The translations under genes and the position numbers were made by a program. Below, one piece after another: positions 12,592 to 25,094 of a stretch of DNA of 64,000 bases. The stretch is from NCBI GenBank assembly GCA_036365145.1, contig JAEOAD010001942.1:1550001-1614000 (forward strand), in the 5' to 3' direction. The DNA is from Orientallactaga sibirica (Eukaryota > Chordata > Mammalia > Rodentia > Dipodidae). The notes below the pieces were generated by a model. It worked only from the letters and a program-made list of their open reading frames with translations. It had not been told where the DNA came from and made no database searches. Positions within the stretch are counted from its first letter, which is position 1. The number at the start of each line of letters is the position of its first letter.

Positions 12592-12952
12592 CTTTTTGTT
12601 TGTTTGTTTTGTTTTGTTTTAGAGGTAGGGACTTGCTCTAGTCCAGGCTGATCTGGAATTTACTATGTACTGTCAGGGTGGCCTCAAATGGCAATCCTAC
12701 CTCTGCCTCCCAAGTATGGTGGCGCATGCCTTTAATCCCAGCATTCAGTAGGCAGAAGTAGGAAGATTGCTGTGAGCTTAAGGTCACCCTAAGACTACAT
12801 AGTGAATTCCAGGTCAGCCTTAGCTAGAGGGTAAGATCCTACCTCGGAAAAAAAAAAAGCATGAGTTTGAGGCCAGCCTGGGCTACACAGTGAGTTCCAG
12901 GCTGGCCTTGGCTAGAGTGAGATTCTACCTTGGAAAAACAAACAAAACAAAG
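12592..12952. repeat. Head-to-head B1 pair plus B1 half
   Basis: Minus B1 12592-12716 directly abuts plus B1 12717-12859, forming an inverted repeat. A plus B1 3' half follows at 12862-12952. 12953-13189 is unique. Confidence 0.8.
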
Positions 12953-13189
12953 TAAATTAAAATATTTAAAGAAAATAAATAGCCACCAAATTAATATGTG
13001 TATGTACTCTTCATTTTTATGCAGCAGTAGAGTTTAAAACTAATACAGTATGTGTTTTGGATATCTTTAAACCAGTATTTAAATAAACTGTACTAGTAGC
13101 CTGATGTTTATAAGTATTATTAGAGTTTTTCCCAAACTTGGGAAATATGATTTACTTTTTTAATTTACAATTTCTCATCTTTTTCCTTT

Positions 13190-13999
13190 TCATTTATTTA
13201 TTTGAGAGAGAGAGAATGGGCACACCAGGGCCTCTAGCTGCTGTGAATAAACTCCAGTCACATGTGCCACCTTGTGCATCTGGCTGTATGTAGCTACTGG
13301 GGAATCGAGTGTGAGTCCTTAGGCTTCACAGGCAAGCGCCTTAGCCACTGAGACATCTCTCTAGCCTGGGAAATATGATTTAATTTGAAAGATACATGGT
13401 AACAGAGAATTTTCTTGGGTAGTTTTAACCTCTTTCTAGAATAATAAATCTTAACTCTTGAGCCGGGCGTGGTGGCACACGCCTTTATTCCCAGTATTTG
13501 GGAGGCAGAGGTAGGAGGATCACCATGAGTTTGAGGCCATCCTGAGAGTACATAGTGAATTCCAGGTCTGCCTGGGCCAGAGCAAGACCCAACCTCAAAA
13601 AAGAAAAGAAAAGAACAGGCTAGAGAGATGGCTTATTGGTTAAGGCACTTGCCAGCAAAGCCTAAGGACCCAGGTTTGATTCCCCAGTACCCATATATTC
13701 CCCAGTACCCATATAAGCCAGATGGATAGGGTGGCACAGGCATCTGGAGTTTGTTTGCAGTGGCTGGAGGCTCTCTCTCTGTCTCTCAAATAAATAAATA
13801 ATTTTTGGTTTTTTGAAGTAGGGTTTCACTGTAGTCCAGGCTGACCTGGAATTCACTATGTAGTCTCAGGGTGGCCTCAAACTCACAGTGATCCTCCTAC
13901 CTCTGCCTCCCGAGTGCTGGGATTAAAGGCGTATGCTACCATGCCCAGCTAAATAAAATATTTTTTAAAACCTGCATGCATTACATACATACATACATC
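13190..13999. repeat. SINE cluster in intron 3
   Basis: DIP 13190-13367 (minus), B1 13461-13615 (plus), DIP 13617-13801 (plus, with a small internal tandem duplication of ccccagtacccatat), B1 13802-13950 (minus), then a short (atac)n at about 13978-13997. The next 290 bases are unique. Confidence 0.8.
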
Positions 14000-14288
14000 T
14001 TAACTCTGAACTGAAAGGAAACACAGGATATTTTCTTACATGAAGAAATGAATGCGCTAGAAACTTACCTGTTTTACAAAGTAAGGCTCTTCTGTCATAA
14101 GTTTGTCCCTTTATTTAAGACACAAACCAGAAGCCATAGCAAGAATAGAATAGAAAGAATAACCAGGAGTAAAAATGTGTCATCATAGGTATCATATGCA
14201 ATTAAGACATTAAAGCTAGATGTAAGCAAGGCAATTATCTATGTGCATTTGACATGATCTTTTTTCTTTTTTCTTTTCTTTTTTTTTA

Positions 14289-15345
14289 AAGATTTTATTT
14301 TATTTATTTATTTATTAGAGACAGAGAGAGAGGGAGAGAGAAAGAGAGTGAGAATGGGTGCACCAGGGCCTCTAGCCACTCCAGATGCATGCGCCACCTT
14401 GTCTATCTGGCTTACGTGGGTCCTGGGGAATCGAACCTGGGTCCTTTGGCTTCGCAGACAAGTGCCTTAACTGCTAAGCCATCTTTCCAGCCCTCTTTTT
14501 TCTTTTCTTAAAAAAGAGAATTGGTGGGCCAGGGCCTCAGCCACAGCAATTGAACACCAGACACTTGTGCCACCTAGTGGGCATGTGCAACCTTGTGCTT
14601 GTCTCACCTTTGTATGTCTGGCTAACTGGGATCTGAAGAGTCAAACATGGGTCCTTAGGCTTCACAGGCAAGTACCTTAACAGCTAAGCCATCTCTCCAG
14701 CCCCCTTATTCTTTTACAAGGGTGAAAATATAACTCATATTATTAAATTATTTTCCATTGGATGAAATGTTAAGGGATAGAAGATGAAGATAATTTATTT
14801 TTAAGGAATATCTAGTTTTTTTGTTTTGTTTTGTTTTGTTTTTGTTTTTCAAGGTAGGGTCTCACTCTGGTCCAGTCTGACCTATGTAGTTTCAGGGTGG
14901 CCTCAAACTCACAGTGATCCTCCTACCTCTACCTCCCAAGTGCTGGGATTAAAGGCTTGAGCCACCACGCCTGGAGGAATATCTAGTTTTTAAGCCAACT
15001 CAATTAAAACTATATTGATGTAACCCCAGCATGGTGGCACACACCTGTACTCCCAGCACTTGGGAGGCAAAAGAATGAGGATTGCCATGAGTTCAAGGCC
15101 ATCCTAGGACTACAGTGTGAGTTCTAGTCAACCTGGGCTAGAGTGAGACCATACTTCATTAAAAAAAAAAAAAACCGCCGGGCGTGGTGGCTCACGCCTT
15201 TAATCCCAGCACTCGGGAGGCAGAGGTAGGAGGATTGCCTTGAGTTCAAGGCCACCCTGAGACTACATAGTGAATTCCAGGTCAGCCTGAACTAGAGTGA
15301 AACCCTACCTCGAAAAACCAAAAAAAAAAAAAAAAAAAAAACCAA
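14289..15345. repeat. SINE cluster with nested B1s
   Basis: DIP 14289-14494 and a DIP variant with the cacctagtgggcatgtgcaa insert 14505-14703 (both minus). B1 14818-14973 (minus) is flanked by aggaatatctagttttt. B1 15024-15173 (plus) is followed by B1 15176-15343 inserted in its tail, the pair flanked by ctatattgatgtaa. 15346-15782 is unique. Confidence 0.85.
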
Positions 15346-15782
15346 CTCTATATTGATGTAAATGGAATCTGTCTTGTTAAGGAAATGAATCAACTCACCA
15401 AGAAGCTAAGAGTCAGGGTCAGTGATTCTGAGTCACTGAGAGAGTTTCCCAGTCATTACTTAACCTTGTCATTAAAATGCAACATAATGTTCATGTGTCT
15501 TAAATTGTATCACAAAGTTTCTGAGATAAAATTGGTCACTTTATCTTAGTAAAACCATATGCAATATAATTAGACTTTTATTCTCTGATAATCTGAACAT
15601 ATAGTATGCTCATTTAATAAGATGTAAATGTTTGCTCAGTAAAGTACAGCATCCATGATTTTACATCAGTGTTCTGAGTAGCCAAATAGGAAATCAAACA
15701 CTATCCATTTACAAATCTATAACAAAATGTATGCACATGATAGATTTTTTTAACACCTTTATAGATAAATTTTATATATCAA

Positions 15783-16200
15783 GCTAGGTGTGGTGGTGCA
15801 TGTCTTTAATTGCAGCACTGGGAAAGCAGAGGTGGGAGGATCACTGATCACTTGGGAGGCAGAGGTAAGAGGATTACTGTGAGTTTGGAGGCCATCCTGG
15901 ACTACAGAGTGAGTTCCAGGTCAGCTTGGGCTAGAGTACAACCCTACCTCAAAAAAAAAAAAAAAAAAATAGGGCTGGAGAGATGGCTTAGCGGTTAAGG
16001 TGCCTGCCTGCTAAGCCTAAGAATGCAGGTTCCAATCTCCAGGTCCCACTTTTAGCCAGATGCCAGAAAGGGCGCAGTGCTGCACTTGCCCTCAAGGGGG
16101 CGCACACATCTGGAGTTTGTTCACAGAGGCTGAGAGGCTGCTGGCACGCCCATTCTCTGTCTTCCTCTCCCTCTCTGTGTGTCTCTCTCAAAAAAAAAAT
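15783..16200 (+). repeat. B1-DIP composite flanked by one TSD
   Basis: B1 15783-15969, which carries an internal duplication of its ggaggcagaggt segment, is followed by a long-form DIP 15972-16200. Related copies of agataaattttatata and agacaaattttatata lie on the two outer sides. Confidence 0.8.
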
Positions 16201-16254
16201 AGACAAATTTTATATACCATAAAATTCTACCTGGTAGGTTTTAGGCAAAGAATA

Positions 16255-16463
16255 CTTTTAAAATATATTTTGTTTATTTTTAAAGAGAGATGGAAATATA
16301 AGAATAGGCACACCAGGGCCTTTTGCCACTGCAAACAAACTCCAGATGCATGTGCTACTTTCTGTATCTGACTTTACTTGGGTACTGGGGAATCAAACCC
16401 CTGGGCCAACCGACTTTGCAAGCAAGTGCCTTTAACTGCTGAGCCATCTTCTTCAGCCCAAGA

Positions 16464-16548
<85 letters not shown>

Positions 16549-17023
16549 CCAAGGGAGAGTTTGAGGTAGGGTCTTGCTCTAGTCTAGGCTGACCTGGGAT
16601 TCACTGTGTAGTCTCAGGGTGACCTTGAACTCACAGCAATCCTACCTCTGCCTCCTGAGTGCTGGGATTAAAGGATGTGCCACCATGCTCAACTTCCAAG
16701 AATAAATTTTTTAAATAAAAAAATTTTTCCAGTTATAATCTCTCCAACAGTAATATAACAGCATTTTCATTTTTCAGTATTTTTTCATTATCTAAACTCT
16801 TCTGTATTTACTCTGTTAAATAAAAGCTATTATTGGACAGAATCTCTTTTAATTTTTATTTATTTATTTGAGAGAGAGAGAGGGAGAATAGGCATGCCAA
16901 GAAATCAACTCCAGATGCATGCACCCCCTTGTGCATCTGGCTTATATGGCTCCTGGAGAGTCAAATTGGGATCTTCTGGTTTTGCAGGCAAATGCCTTAA
17001 CCACTAAGCCATCTCTCCAGCCC
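16255..17023 (-). repeat. SINEs and (AT)n microsatellite
   Basis: DIP 16255-16461, an (AT)n tract 16468-16516 merging into a 32-base T run, B1 16549-16693 and DIP 16848-17023. The reading frames over the (AT)n tract are artefacts. Confidence 0.8.
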
Positions 17024-17301
17024 CTGAATCTTAATCTGTAGGCTTTCTATCTTTCTTTCATATGTATTAAATACTCTTAGTGATCTTCACTGAAGAGAGA
17101 AGAGAGTTTAGAAAAATGTGGAACTTCTGTTCTTTTTTAAATTAGATTTTGTAAAGATCACTGGTAAATGGCACCTCTTGTACCGTAGGTTTCAGGCCTT
17201 GTGGCAGGTACTGGAGTTGAGAAATGGTAAGGCAGTTTGGCTCTTACCTTAAGGACTTGGGAGCAAATTAGAGACTCAGCCTATAGGCACATCCATTGCT
17301 T

Positions 17302-17302
<1 letters not shown>

Positions 17303-17340
<38 letters not shown>

Positions 17341-17999
17341 TTTGTTTTGTTTTGTTTTTCAAGGTAAGGTCTCACTCTTAGCTCAGGCTGACCTGGAATT
17401 TACTATGTAGTCTCAGGGTGCCCTTGAACTCATGACAATCCTCCTACCTCTGCCTCCTGAGTGCTGGGATTAAAGGCATGCACCACCACGCCCAGCTTTA
17501 GGCACATCCATTTCTTTACTCACTACATTTCTGGACTCTAGCCATCCTTGAGAATAGTTCATTATACAACCTTTGTTGAGATCTTCACCTGCTTAAATTC
17601 CCAGTGACATTCTCTTTCTTTCAATTTTACATTATTTAATAATAAAATGTATACCCCTTTTATATTTGTTTTGTCTCCTAACAAACAGTATTTAAATTTC
17701 TTGTGAGCAGAAAATTTTTCCCCATTGTCTGTTGGATATATTTTTTTAATATATTTTATTTGGGCTTAGCAGTTAAGGTGTTTGCCTGCAAAGCCAAAAG
17801 GATCCCAGTTCGATTCTCCAGGACCCAAGTAAGCCAGATGCACAGGGGCACATGTGTCTGGAGTTTGTTTGCAGTGGCTGGAGGCCCTGGTGTACCTGTT
17901 CTCTATCTGCCTCTTTCTCTCTCTCCCTCAAATAAATAAACAAATAAAATATTAAATATATTGTGGCTGGATATATATATTAGTTATTTTACAAAGTAT

Positions 18000-18038
<39 letters not shown>

Positions 18039-18634
18039 TTTGAGAGAGAAAGAGGTACAGAAAGTGCCTTCTGGTACATCTGGCTTACGTGGGTCCTGGG
18101 CAATCAAACTATGGTCCTTTGGCTTTACAGGCAAATGCCTTAACTGCTAAACCGTCTTCTCTAGCCATATTGGATCTTTTTTTTTTTAATATTTTTTTAT
18201 TTTTATTATTTTTAAAATTTTTTGGGGTTGTTTATTTATTTATTTGAGAGCAACAGACAGAAAGAGAAAGAGGAAGATAGAGAAGGGGGGTGCCAGGGCC
18301 TCCAGCCACTGCAAATGAACTCCAGATGCATGTGCCACCTTGTACATCTGGCTTATGTGGGTCCTGGGGAATTAAGCCTTGAACTGGGGTTCTTAGGCTT
18401 CACAGGCAAGTGTCTAACTGCTAAGCCATCTCTCCAGGCCCTAATATTTTTTATTTTTATTTATTTATTAGAGAGAGAGAAAATGGACACACCCAGGGCC
18501 TCTAGCCACTGCAAACAAACTCCAAACAGATGCACCAAATGTGCATCTGGCTTACGTGGGTTCTAGGGAGTTCAACCTAGTTCCTTAGGATTTGCAGGCA
18601 AATGTCTTAACCACTAAGTCATCTCCCCAGCCCA
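17303..18634. repeat. SINE block at the end of intron 3
   Basis: B1 17303-17495 (minus, flanked by taggcacatccatt); DIP 17761-17950 (plus, 5'-shortened); DIP 17998-18166 (minus, (attt)n head and central deletion); DIP 18223-18440 and 18443-18634 (minus). The last 226 bases of the intron are unique. Confidence 0.8.
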
Positions 18635-18860
18635 TCTGTTGGATCTTAATAGCACATAATGCAGCCGTAGGTACATGAGATGCTTAACAAGTCAGTGAAA
18701 GTACAATTTTTCTTCTTGAACAACTGCCAATTGTTGGTTATCTTTTTGATTATTTGAAGGTCATTGGTCTGGGGAGAGGTTACTTTCAGGTCCTAAAAAC
18801 TCACTGGGGAAGATGAGTTTCTCAATAGCATAGCTGTTTACTGAGTTCACTCTCTTACAG

Positions 18861-20439
18861 GTACTGCAGGAGAAGAGGCTGGGTGCGATCCACACTCATC
18901 ATGTCTGTTCCTCAAACAAGTACATCTAAAGGGAAAGTCATGCTTAAAGAGTACAGTGGACGCAAGATCGAAGTAGAACACATTTTTAAATGGATAACTG
19001 CTCATGCAGCTTCTCGGATCAAAACTATATATAATGCTGAGCATTTGAAAGAAGAATGGAATAAAAGTGATCAGTACTGGGTAAAAATATACCTATTTGC
19101 AAACCTTGACCAACCGCCAGCTTTCTTCTCTGCACTAAGTATAAAATTTACCGGAAGAGTTGAGTTTATTTTTGTTAATGTGGAAAATTGGAACAACAAG
19201 AGTTATATGACAGATATTGGTGTATATAACATGCCATCATACATACTTAGAACTCCTGAAGGAATTTACAGATATGGAAACCACACAGGTGAATTTATAT
19301 CCCTTCAAGCCATGGATTCATTTTTGCGCTCATTACAACCTGAAGTAAATGATCTGTTTGTTTTGAGCTTGGTTCTAGTTAATCTTATGGCTTGGATGGA
19401 CTTATTTATTACACAAGGAGCTACCATCAAGCGATTTGTGGTTCTCATAAGCACTTTAGGGACATATAATTCTCTATTAATTATTTCCTGGCTCCCTGTA
19501 TTGGGCTTTTTACAGCTCCCTTACTTAGATAGCTTTTATGAATATAGCTTAAAATTATTGCGATATTCCAATACAACCACACTGGCTTCATGGGTGAGAG
19601 CAGACTGGATGTTTTATTCTTCACACCCAGCCCTGTTTCTCAGTACGTACCTTGGACACGGTTTGCTAATTGATTATTTTGAGAAGAAAAGACGGCGCAG
19701 CAACAACAATGATGAAGTTAATGCCAATAATTTAGAATGGTTATCAAGTCTGTGGGACTGGTACACCAGCTACCTCTTCCACCCGATTGCTTCTTTTCAG
19801 AACTTTCCTGTAGAGTCTGATTGGGACGAAGACCCTGACTTATTTTTGGAGCGGTTAGCTTTCCCTGACCTTTGGCTTCACCCTCTGATACCAACTGATT
19901 ATATTAAAAACTTACCAATGTGGCGATTTAAATGTCTTGGGGTCCAGTCTGAAGAGGAAATGTCAGAGAGTTCTCAAGACACTGAAAATGATTCAGACAG
20001 TGAGAACACACCGGACACTTTTAGCAGTGAGAAGGACAGATTGGAAGACAGGCAAAGCATAGTTCACAGTTCTCCAGGAAGAGCAAGTCACTGTGATGCT
20101 GAGGCTTGCTCGTGTGCCAATAAATCTTGTCAGACCAGCCCATATGACAGGAGGGGGGGGTCATATGGATCATACAACACTAATGAAGACATGGAACCTG
20201 ATTGGTTAACGTGGCCTGCTGATATGCTGCACTGTACTGAATGTGTTGTTTGCCTAGAGAATTTTGAAAATGGATGCTTGCTAATGGGCTTGCCTTGTGG
20301 TCATGTGTTCCACCAGAATTGCATTGGGATGTGGTTGGCTGGGGGCCGACACTGTTGCCCTGTTTGTCGGTGGCCTTCTTATAAGAAAAAGCAGCCATAT
20401 GCACAACACCAGCCCTTGTCAAATGATGTCCCATCTTAA
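18861..20439 (+). CDS. RNF103: RNF103 last coding exon (RING E3 ligase)
   Basis: This exon carries the main part of RNF103/KF1, an ER-membrane E3 ubiquitin ligase linked to ER-associated degradation. It starts after the acceptor tctcttacag, completes the split Arg codon, then reads YCRRRGWVRST and stays open for 525 codons to TAA at 20437. Hydrophobic stretches near full-length residues 326-344 and 352-380 look like membrane spans. An acidic, Ser-rich region (SSQDTENDSDSE) follows. A C-terminal RING-H2 domain, about residues 622-663, keeps all eight ligands (CVVC, CGH, H, C, CPVC). The combined length implies about 686 residues against 685 in human. The extra residue is a Pro in ENTPDTF. The residue two after the RING Cys (CIGMW) is Gly where I recall Val in human. 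A start-codon model beginning at 18883 would use GTG and is wrong, because the exon is entered by splicing. Confidence 0.96.
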
Positions 20440-20880
20440 CCATGTGCAATTTGTCCTTTATAAGCCTTGAGTATCTTACAGCTTGCCTTTTTAATGTTAG
20501 TCACAATGTTTTTGTGGTTTGAAGTTTAGTTTAATGTTAGTGCAGTGACAGGAAATACACATTATGCTAATGTTGATGACAGAATTTATTTGGTTGCCTT
20601 GTGTGTCAATTGAATGCATACTTAATTGTAAAAATTTTTATTTACAGCATTGGAAATTCAGAAGTTAATGTTTTTGTAAGCACAAAAGAAGTATGATAGA
20701 AATTTATCCTAGCAAGACTTTACAAGGCAGGATCAAATTCTAATAGAATTGAGCTGGTTTCTTATCCTAAATGTTTTCTCCCTTTTTACAATCTCTGTCC
20801 AACCTCTTGGTTAAATAATGTATGCTCTGAGACATGAAATTAAAACAAACCTAATGAAATAAATTATTTTAAAACCAGAA
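20440..20880 (+). other. RNF103: RNF103 3' UTR with candidate poly(A) signal
   Basis: This is AT-rich, repeat-free sequence directly after the RNF103 stop. A canonical AATAAA lies at 20858-20863, with an ATTAAA variant about 20 bases before it. This would give a 3' UTR of roughly 440 bases. A longer alternative 3' UTR cannot be excluded, since the next SINE starts only at 21119. Confidence 0.6.
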
Positions 20881-20948
20881 GATTGCAAGTTTTCTAGTGT
20901 TAAATTGTGAGCGGGTGGCTGATTTCTGTAGGTATTTTTATCTTGCAG

Positions 20949-21051
20949 GTACTTCAAACTTGATCTTCAGCCACGTAAGAAAAGAAAAGATAAAAAGTAT
21001 GGCGCTGACACTGACCACAGGTGGTGGTGCTTCACCCTTGAGTTTGACTAG
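20949..21051 (+). other. Exon-like stretch downstream of RNF103
   Basis: It starts after ttttatcttgcag and, read in the same phase as the last RNF103 exon, is open for 33 codons (YFKLDLQPRKKRK ...) to a TAG. I do not recognise the peptide. It lies about 90 bases beyond the candidate poly(A) signal and is more likely noncoding. Confidence 0.15.
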
Positions 21052-21118
21052 CTTCAATGGGAGAGTTTCTAGAGAGCTTTTAATAAGTATTAAATGATTC
21101 ATTAGTATTTAACACATT

Positions 21119-22902
21119 TGCCAGGTATAGTGGCACATACCTTTAATCCCCGCACCCAGGAGACTGAGGTAGGAGGATAACTATGAGTTCAAGGCCAGCC
21201 TAAATCTACAGAGTGAGTTCCAGGTCAGCCTAGGTTAGAGACCTTACCTCAAAAAAAAAAAAAAAAAAAAAAAAAACACATTAATTTATATAAAGTCAAT
21301 TTAGCATATTAGCCATACATAGATTATCTTGTTTTAACAGACTTTTTATTTTGACTTTTTGAAATAGGGTCTCATAACCCAGGCTGGTCTTTTGTATCTG
21401 AGTATGGCCTTGAACATTTGAACATAAGAATACCTCCCAACTTCTGGAATTATACAGGCCAATGTGCCGCCACACCCAATTTTATGTGTTACTGGGGATT
21501 GAACCTAACACATTGTGCATGCTAGGCAGGCACTCTACCAACGTACATCCCGAACACATACAAGCTGAGGTTTTTTTTTTCATTTGAAAGCAGAGAGGGT
21601 GGGCGCACCAGGGCCTCTAGCCACTGCAAACGAACTCTAGAATAATGCACTACTTTATGCATCTGGCTTTACGTGGGTACTGGGGAATCAAACCTGGGTC
21701 CTTAGGCTTTGCAGGCAAGCACCTTAACCAATAAGCCATCTCTCCAGCCCTGACACCTGGTGTGGTGGGTGGCACACGCCTTTAATCCCAGCACTCTGAA
21801 GGCAGAGGTAGGAGGAGCCCCATGAGTTTGGAGGCCAGCCTGAGACTACATAGTGAATTATGTGTCAGCCTGCGCTAGAGCAAGACCCTACCTCAAAAAA
21901 ACTGTGTGTGTGTATACATGCCTTAGCCAATGAGCCATCCAGCCCACAATTTGACTTTTTTTTTGTTGTTTTTGTTTTTTTTCGAGGTAAGGCCTCACTG
22001 TAGCTCAGGCTGTCCTGGAATTCACTATGTAGTCTCAGAGTGGCCTCGAACTCTCAGCAATCCTCCTACCTTCTGCCTCTGAGTGCTGGGATTAAAGGCA
22101 CCACCACACCAGCCACAATTTGACTTTTTTTTTGAAAATTTTTCAAGTTAGAAAAAAGTTGAGAATGGCGTACAGTATCTATTTCTTTGTGACCATATTC
22201 ACATTTTATTACATTGCTTTTAGCACCTCCCTGTACATTTTTAATCTTTTTTCTGATCTTTTCAAAAATAAAACTTGAGTCATCACCATGCTTCAACCCT
22301 AAATATATCACGTATCTCCTGAGAACAAGGACTTTGTTTTACATAATCAGTATACCATTATCATGCACCGAGAAATTTAACTTTGATTCAGCTATATTAC
22401 ATACACAATACATGCTCCCCAAACATCCTTTTATCTTTTTTTTTGGAGAGAGAGAGGGAGGGAGAGGAAGACAGATAGAGATGGACGCGCCAGCAGCTTC
22501 TCAGCTGCTGCAAACGAAATCCAGATGTGTGTGCCCCCTTGTGGTCAAGTGTGGCATTGCGCCCGTGCGTCACTTTACATCTGGCTAAACGTGGGACCTG
22601 GGGATTGGAACCGCTGGAGACTGGAACCAGCGTTCTTAGGCTTAGGAGGCAGGCTCCTTAACCACTAAGCCATCTCTCCAGCCCCTTTTATCTTTTAAAA
22701 ATATATTTTATTCATTTATTTATTTGAGAGAGACAAAGAGGCAGACAAAGAGAATGGGTGTGCCAAGGCCTCCAGCCACTGCAAACAAACTCCAGATGCA
22801 TGTGCCCCCTTGTGCATCTGACTCATATGGATACTAGACACTCGAACCAGGATCCTTTGGCTTTGCAGGCAAACACCTTAAACACTAAGCCATCTCTCCA
22901 GC

Positions 22903-22942
<40 letters not shown>

Positions 22943-23104
22943 AGGTAGGGTCTTACTCTAGCCCAGGCTGACCTGGAATTCACTATGTAGTCTCAATGTG
23001 GCCTTAAACTCATGGCGGTCCACCTACCTCTGCCTCCTGGGTGCTGGGATGAAAGGCACACACCACCACGCCCAACGTCCCTTTTTTAAAAAGAGATTTT
23101 GTAT

Positions 23105-23148
<44 letters not shown>

Positions 23149-23315
23149 GAGAGAAAAAGAGAGAATGGGAATGCCAGGGCCTATAGCCACTGCAAACAAA
23201 CTCCAGACACATGGACCAACTTGTGCATCTGGCTTATGTGGGTACTAGGGAATCAAATCTAGGTCCTTAGGCTTTGTAGCCAAGTGCCTTAACTGCCAAG
23301 CCATCTTTCCGGCCC
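21119..23315. repeat. SINE block downstream of RNF103
   Basis: B1 21119-21275 (plus); ancient B1-like 21350-21480 and ID 21487-21553 (minus); DIP 21571-21750 (minus); B1 21754-21902 (plus); B1 21958-22116 (minus, flanked by ccacaatttgacttttt); unique 22117-22440; long-form DIP 22441-22685 (minus, flanked by ccttttatctttt); DIP 22700-22904, B1 22905-23076 and DIP 23093-23315 (minus). Confidence 0.8.
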
Positions 23316-25081
23316 TCCTCTTAACTTTCTGTATTGCTGTTTCACTTTTCTTGGGAGGCCAGAGAAGGCCCATGCATTGGGTTTAGTCTCCTTTCATCCT
23401 TTCCTGGAGAATAATTGCCTCCTCTCCCCCTCTCATGCTAAGTATTAAGGGACTCAAAGCTTGCTGTGCAAGTGCTCAGAGCTATAAATAGCCCTCATTT
23501 TGAGACAGGCTGGCCTTGAACTTACTCTATGGATTAAAGCTACATCTTTGAACTCGATCTTCTTGCCTCATCCTGGAATAGCTAGGATTTCAGAAGTGTG
23601 CCACTGGGCCCAGCCCTTTTGCTGCTACTTTTTTTTTTTTTTTTTTAATTTTTTTTTTTTGAGGTAGGGTTTCACTCTGGTCCAGGCTGACCTGGAATTC
23701 ACTATGTAGCCTCGAACTCACGGTAATCCTCCTACCTCTGCCTCCCGAGTGCTGGGATTAAAGGCCCGTGCCACCACGCCCCGGCTTGCTACTACTCTTT
23801 ATTTTGGAACAGTGCAAGCCAGCTGTCTTACAATATTCCCATTCTGGATTTGCCTGTCTCTTTCATGATTAGAGTCAAATGAAAGAATATTGCCCAGGTG
23901 TTATGATCTTGCCATGTGTGTGATATAAGGATGCAGTGATGTCTGTTCAGTACTGATAACACTAAATTTGGCTAAAGTGATACCTGTCAATCTTTCCATT
24001 CAAAGATACTTTCTTGTGCTGAAGAGATGGCTTGGCAGTTAAGGCACTTGCCTGCACAGCCTAAGGGACCCATGTTGGACTCTCCAGATCCCACATAAAC
24101 CAAACACACAAAGGTGAGGCAAGGTTGCACATATTCACTAGGTGGTGCAAGCGTCTGGAGTTTGATCTCAGTGGCTGAGGCCCTGGCACACCAATTCTCT
24201 CCCCCCCCAATAAAAAAAATACTAATAATAAATATACTTTCTCACTTTATTTTTTATTTTATTTATTTTATTTTTTTATTTAGTTTTTCGAGGTAGGGGT
24301 CTCACTCTAGCCCAGGCTAACATGGAATTCACTCTGTATTCTCAGGGTGGCCTTGAACTCTCGGCAATCCTCTTAACTCTGACTCCTGAGTACTGGGATT
24401 AAAGGCATGCACCACCATGCCCGGCTTACTTTCTCACTTTATAATTAAGAAGGAATCTGTGAGGCCATGGAATGTCCTGTTCCTCAACAGTTTTAACATC
24501 CATTGATGTTTCTTTAAATTAGTTATTGAACAGTTGCAACTTGAAAATTTTCTATTTTTTTCTAGCTGGAGTGCATGCATGCATGCATGTGTGCAAAATC
24601 TTCCATGTTTACTTTTAGAATATCACTGGACTGGCAGATTGTTTTTATGCTCCTTGTGCTAATATTTGTGGTTGCTCAAATGTTGTGATATTTGGCTAGT
24701 GGTAACCTCTACACTAGCTCTTAGATGCCATTGATGTCTCTCAATCTTGAAACACTTGCTCACTTTTATTTTTGTTTATGAGGCAGGGTTCCACAGTAGT
24801 CCAGCCTGCTCTGGAACCTAGTCTGTAACCCAAGCTGGCCTTGAACTCAAGATGATCCTCCTACCTCAGCCTCTTGAGTGCTGGGATTAAAGGTGTGAGC
24901 CACCACACCTGACTCCTTGCTTTTTTTTTTTTTTTTAAGATTTTTTATTTATTTATTTATTTGAGACAGAGGGGTAGAGAAAGAGAAGGAGTGAGAATGG
25001 GCATACCAGGGCCTCTAGAATCGAACCGGGGTCCTTAGGCTTCACAGGCAAATGCCTTAACCACCAAGCCATCTCTCCAGC
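23316..25081. other. Intergenic stretch, SINEs and unique sequence
   Basis: Old B1-like piece 23499-23616 and B1 23628-23784 (minus); DIP with the gaggcaaggttgcac insert 24015-24232 (plus); B1 24246-24425 (minus, flanked by tactttctcacttta); unique 24426-24767 with a (gcat)n run near 24575; old B1 24768-24914 and an internally deleted DIP 24938-25081 (minus). Confidence 0.7.
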
Positions 25082-25094
25082 CCCCCCCTCTTTT

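Larger units (their letters stand above)
12350..18860 (+). other. RNF103: RNF103 intron 3
   Basis: This 6,511-base phase-2 intron is bounded by gtaagt at 12350 and ttacag at 18855-18860. It holds about 25 SINEs and short unique spacers. I see no coding exon inside it. Confidence 0.9.
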
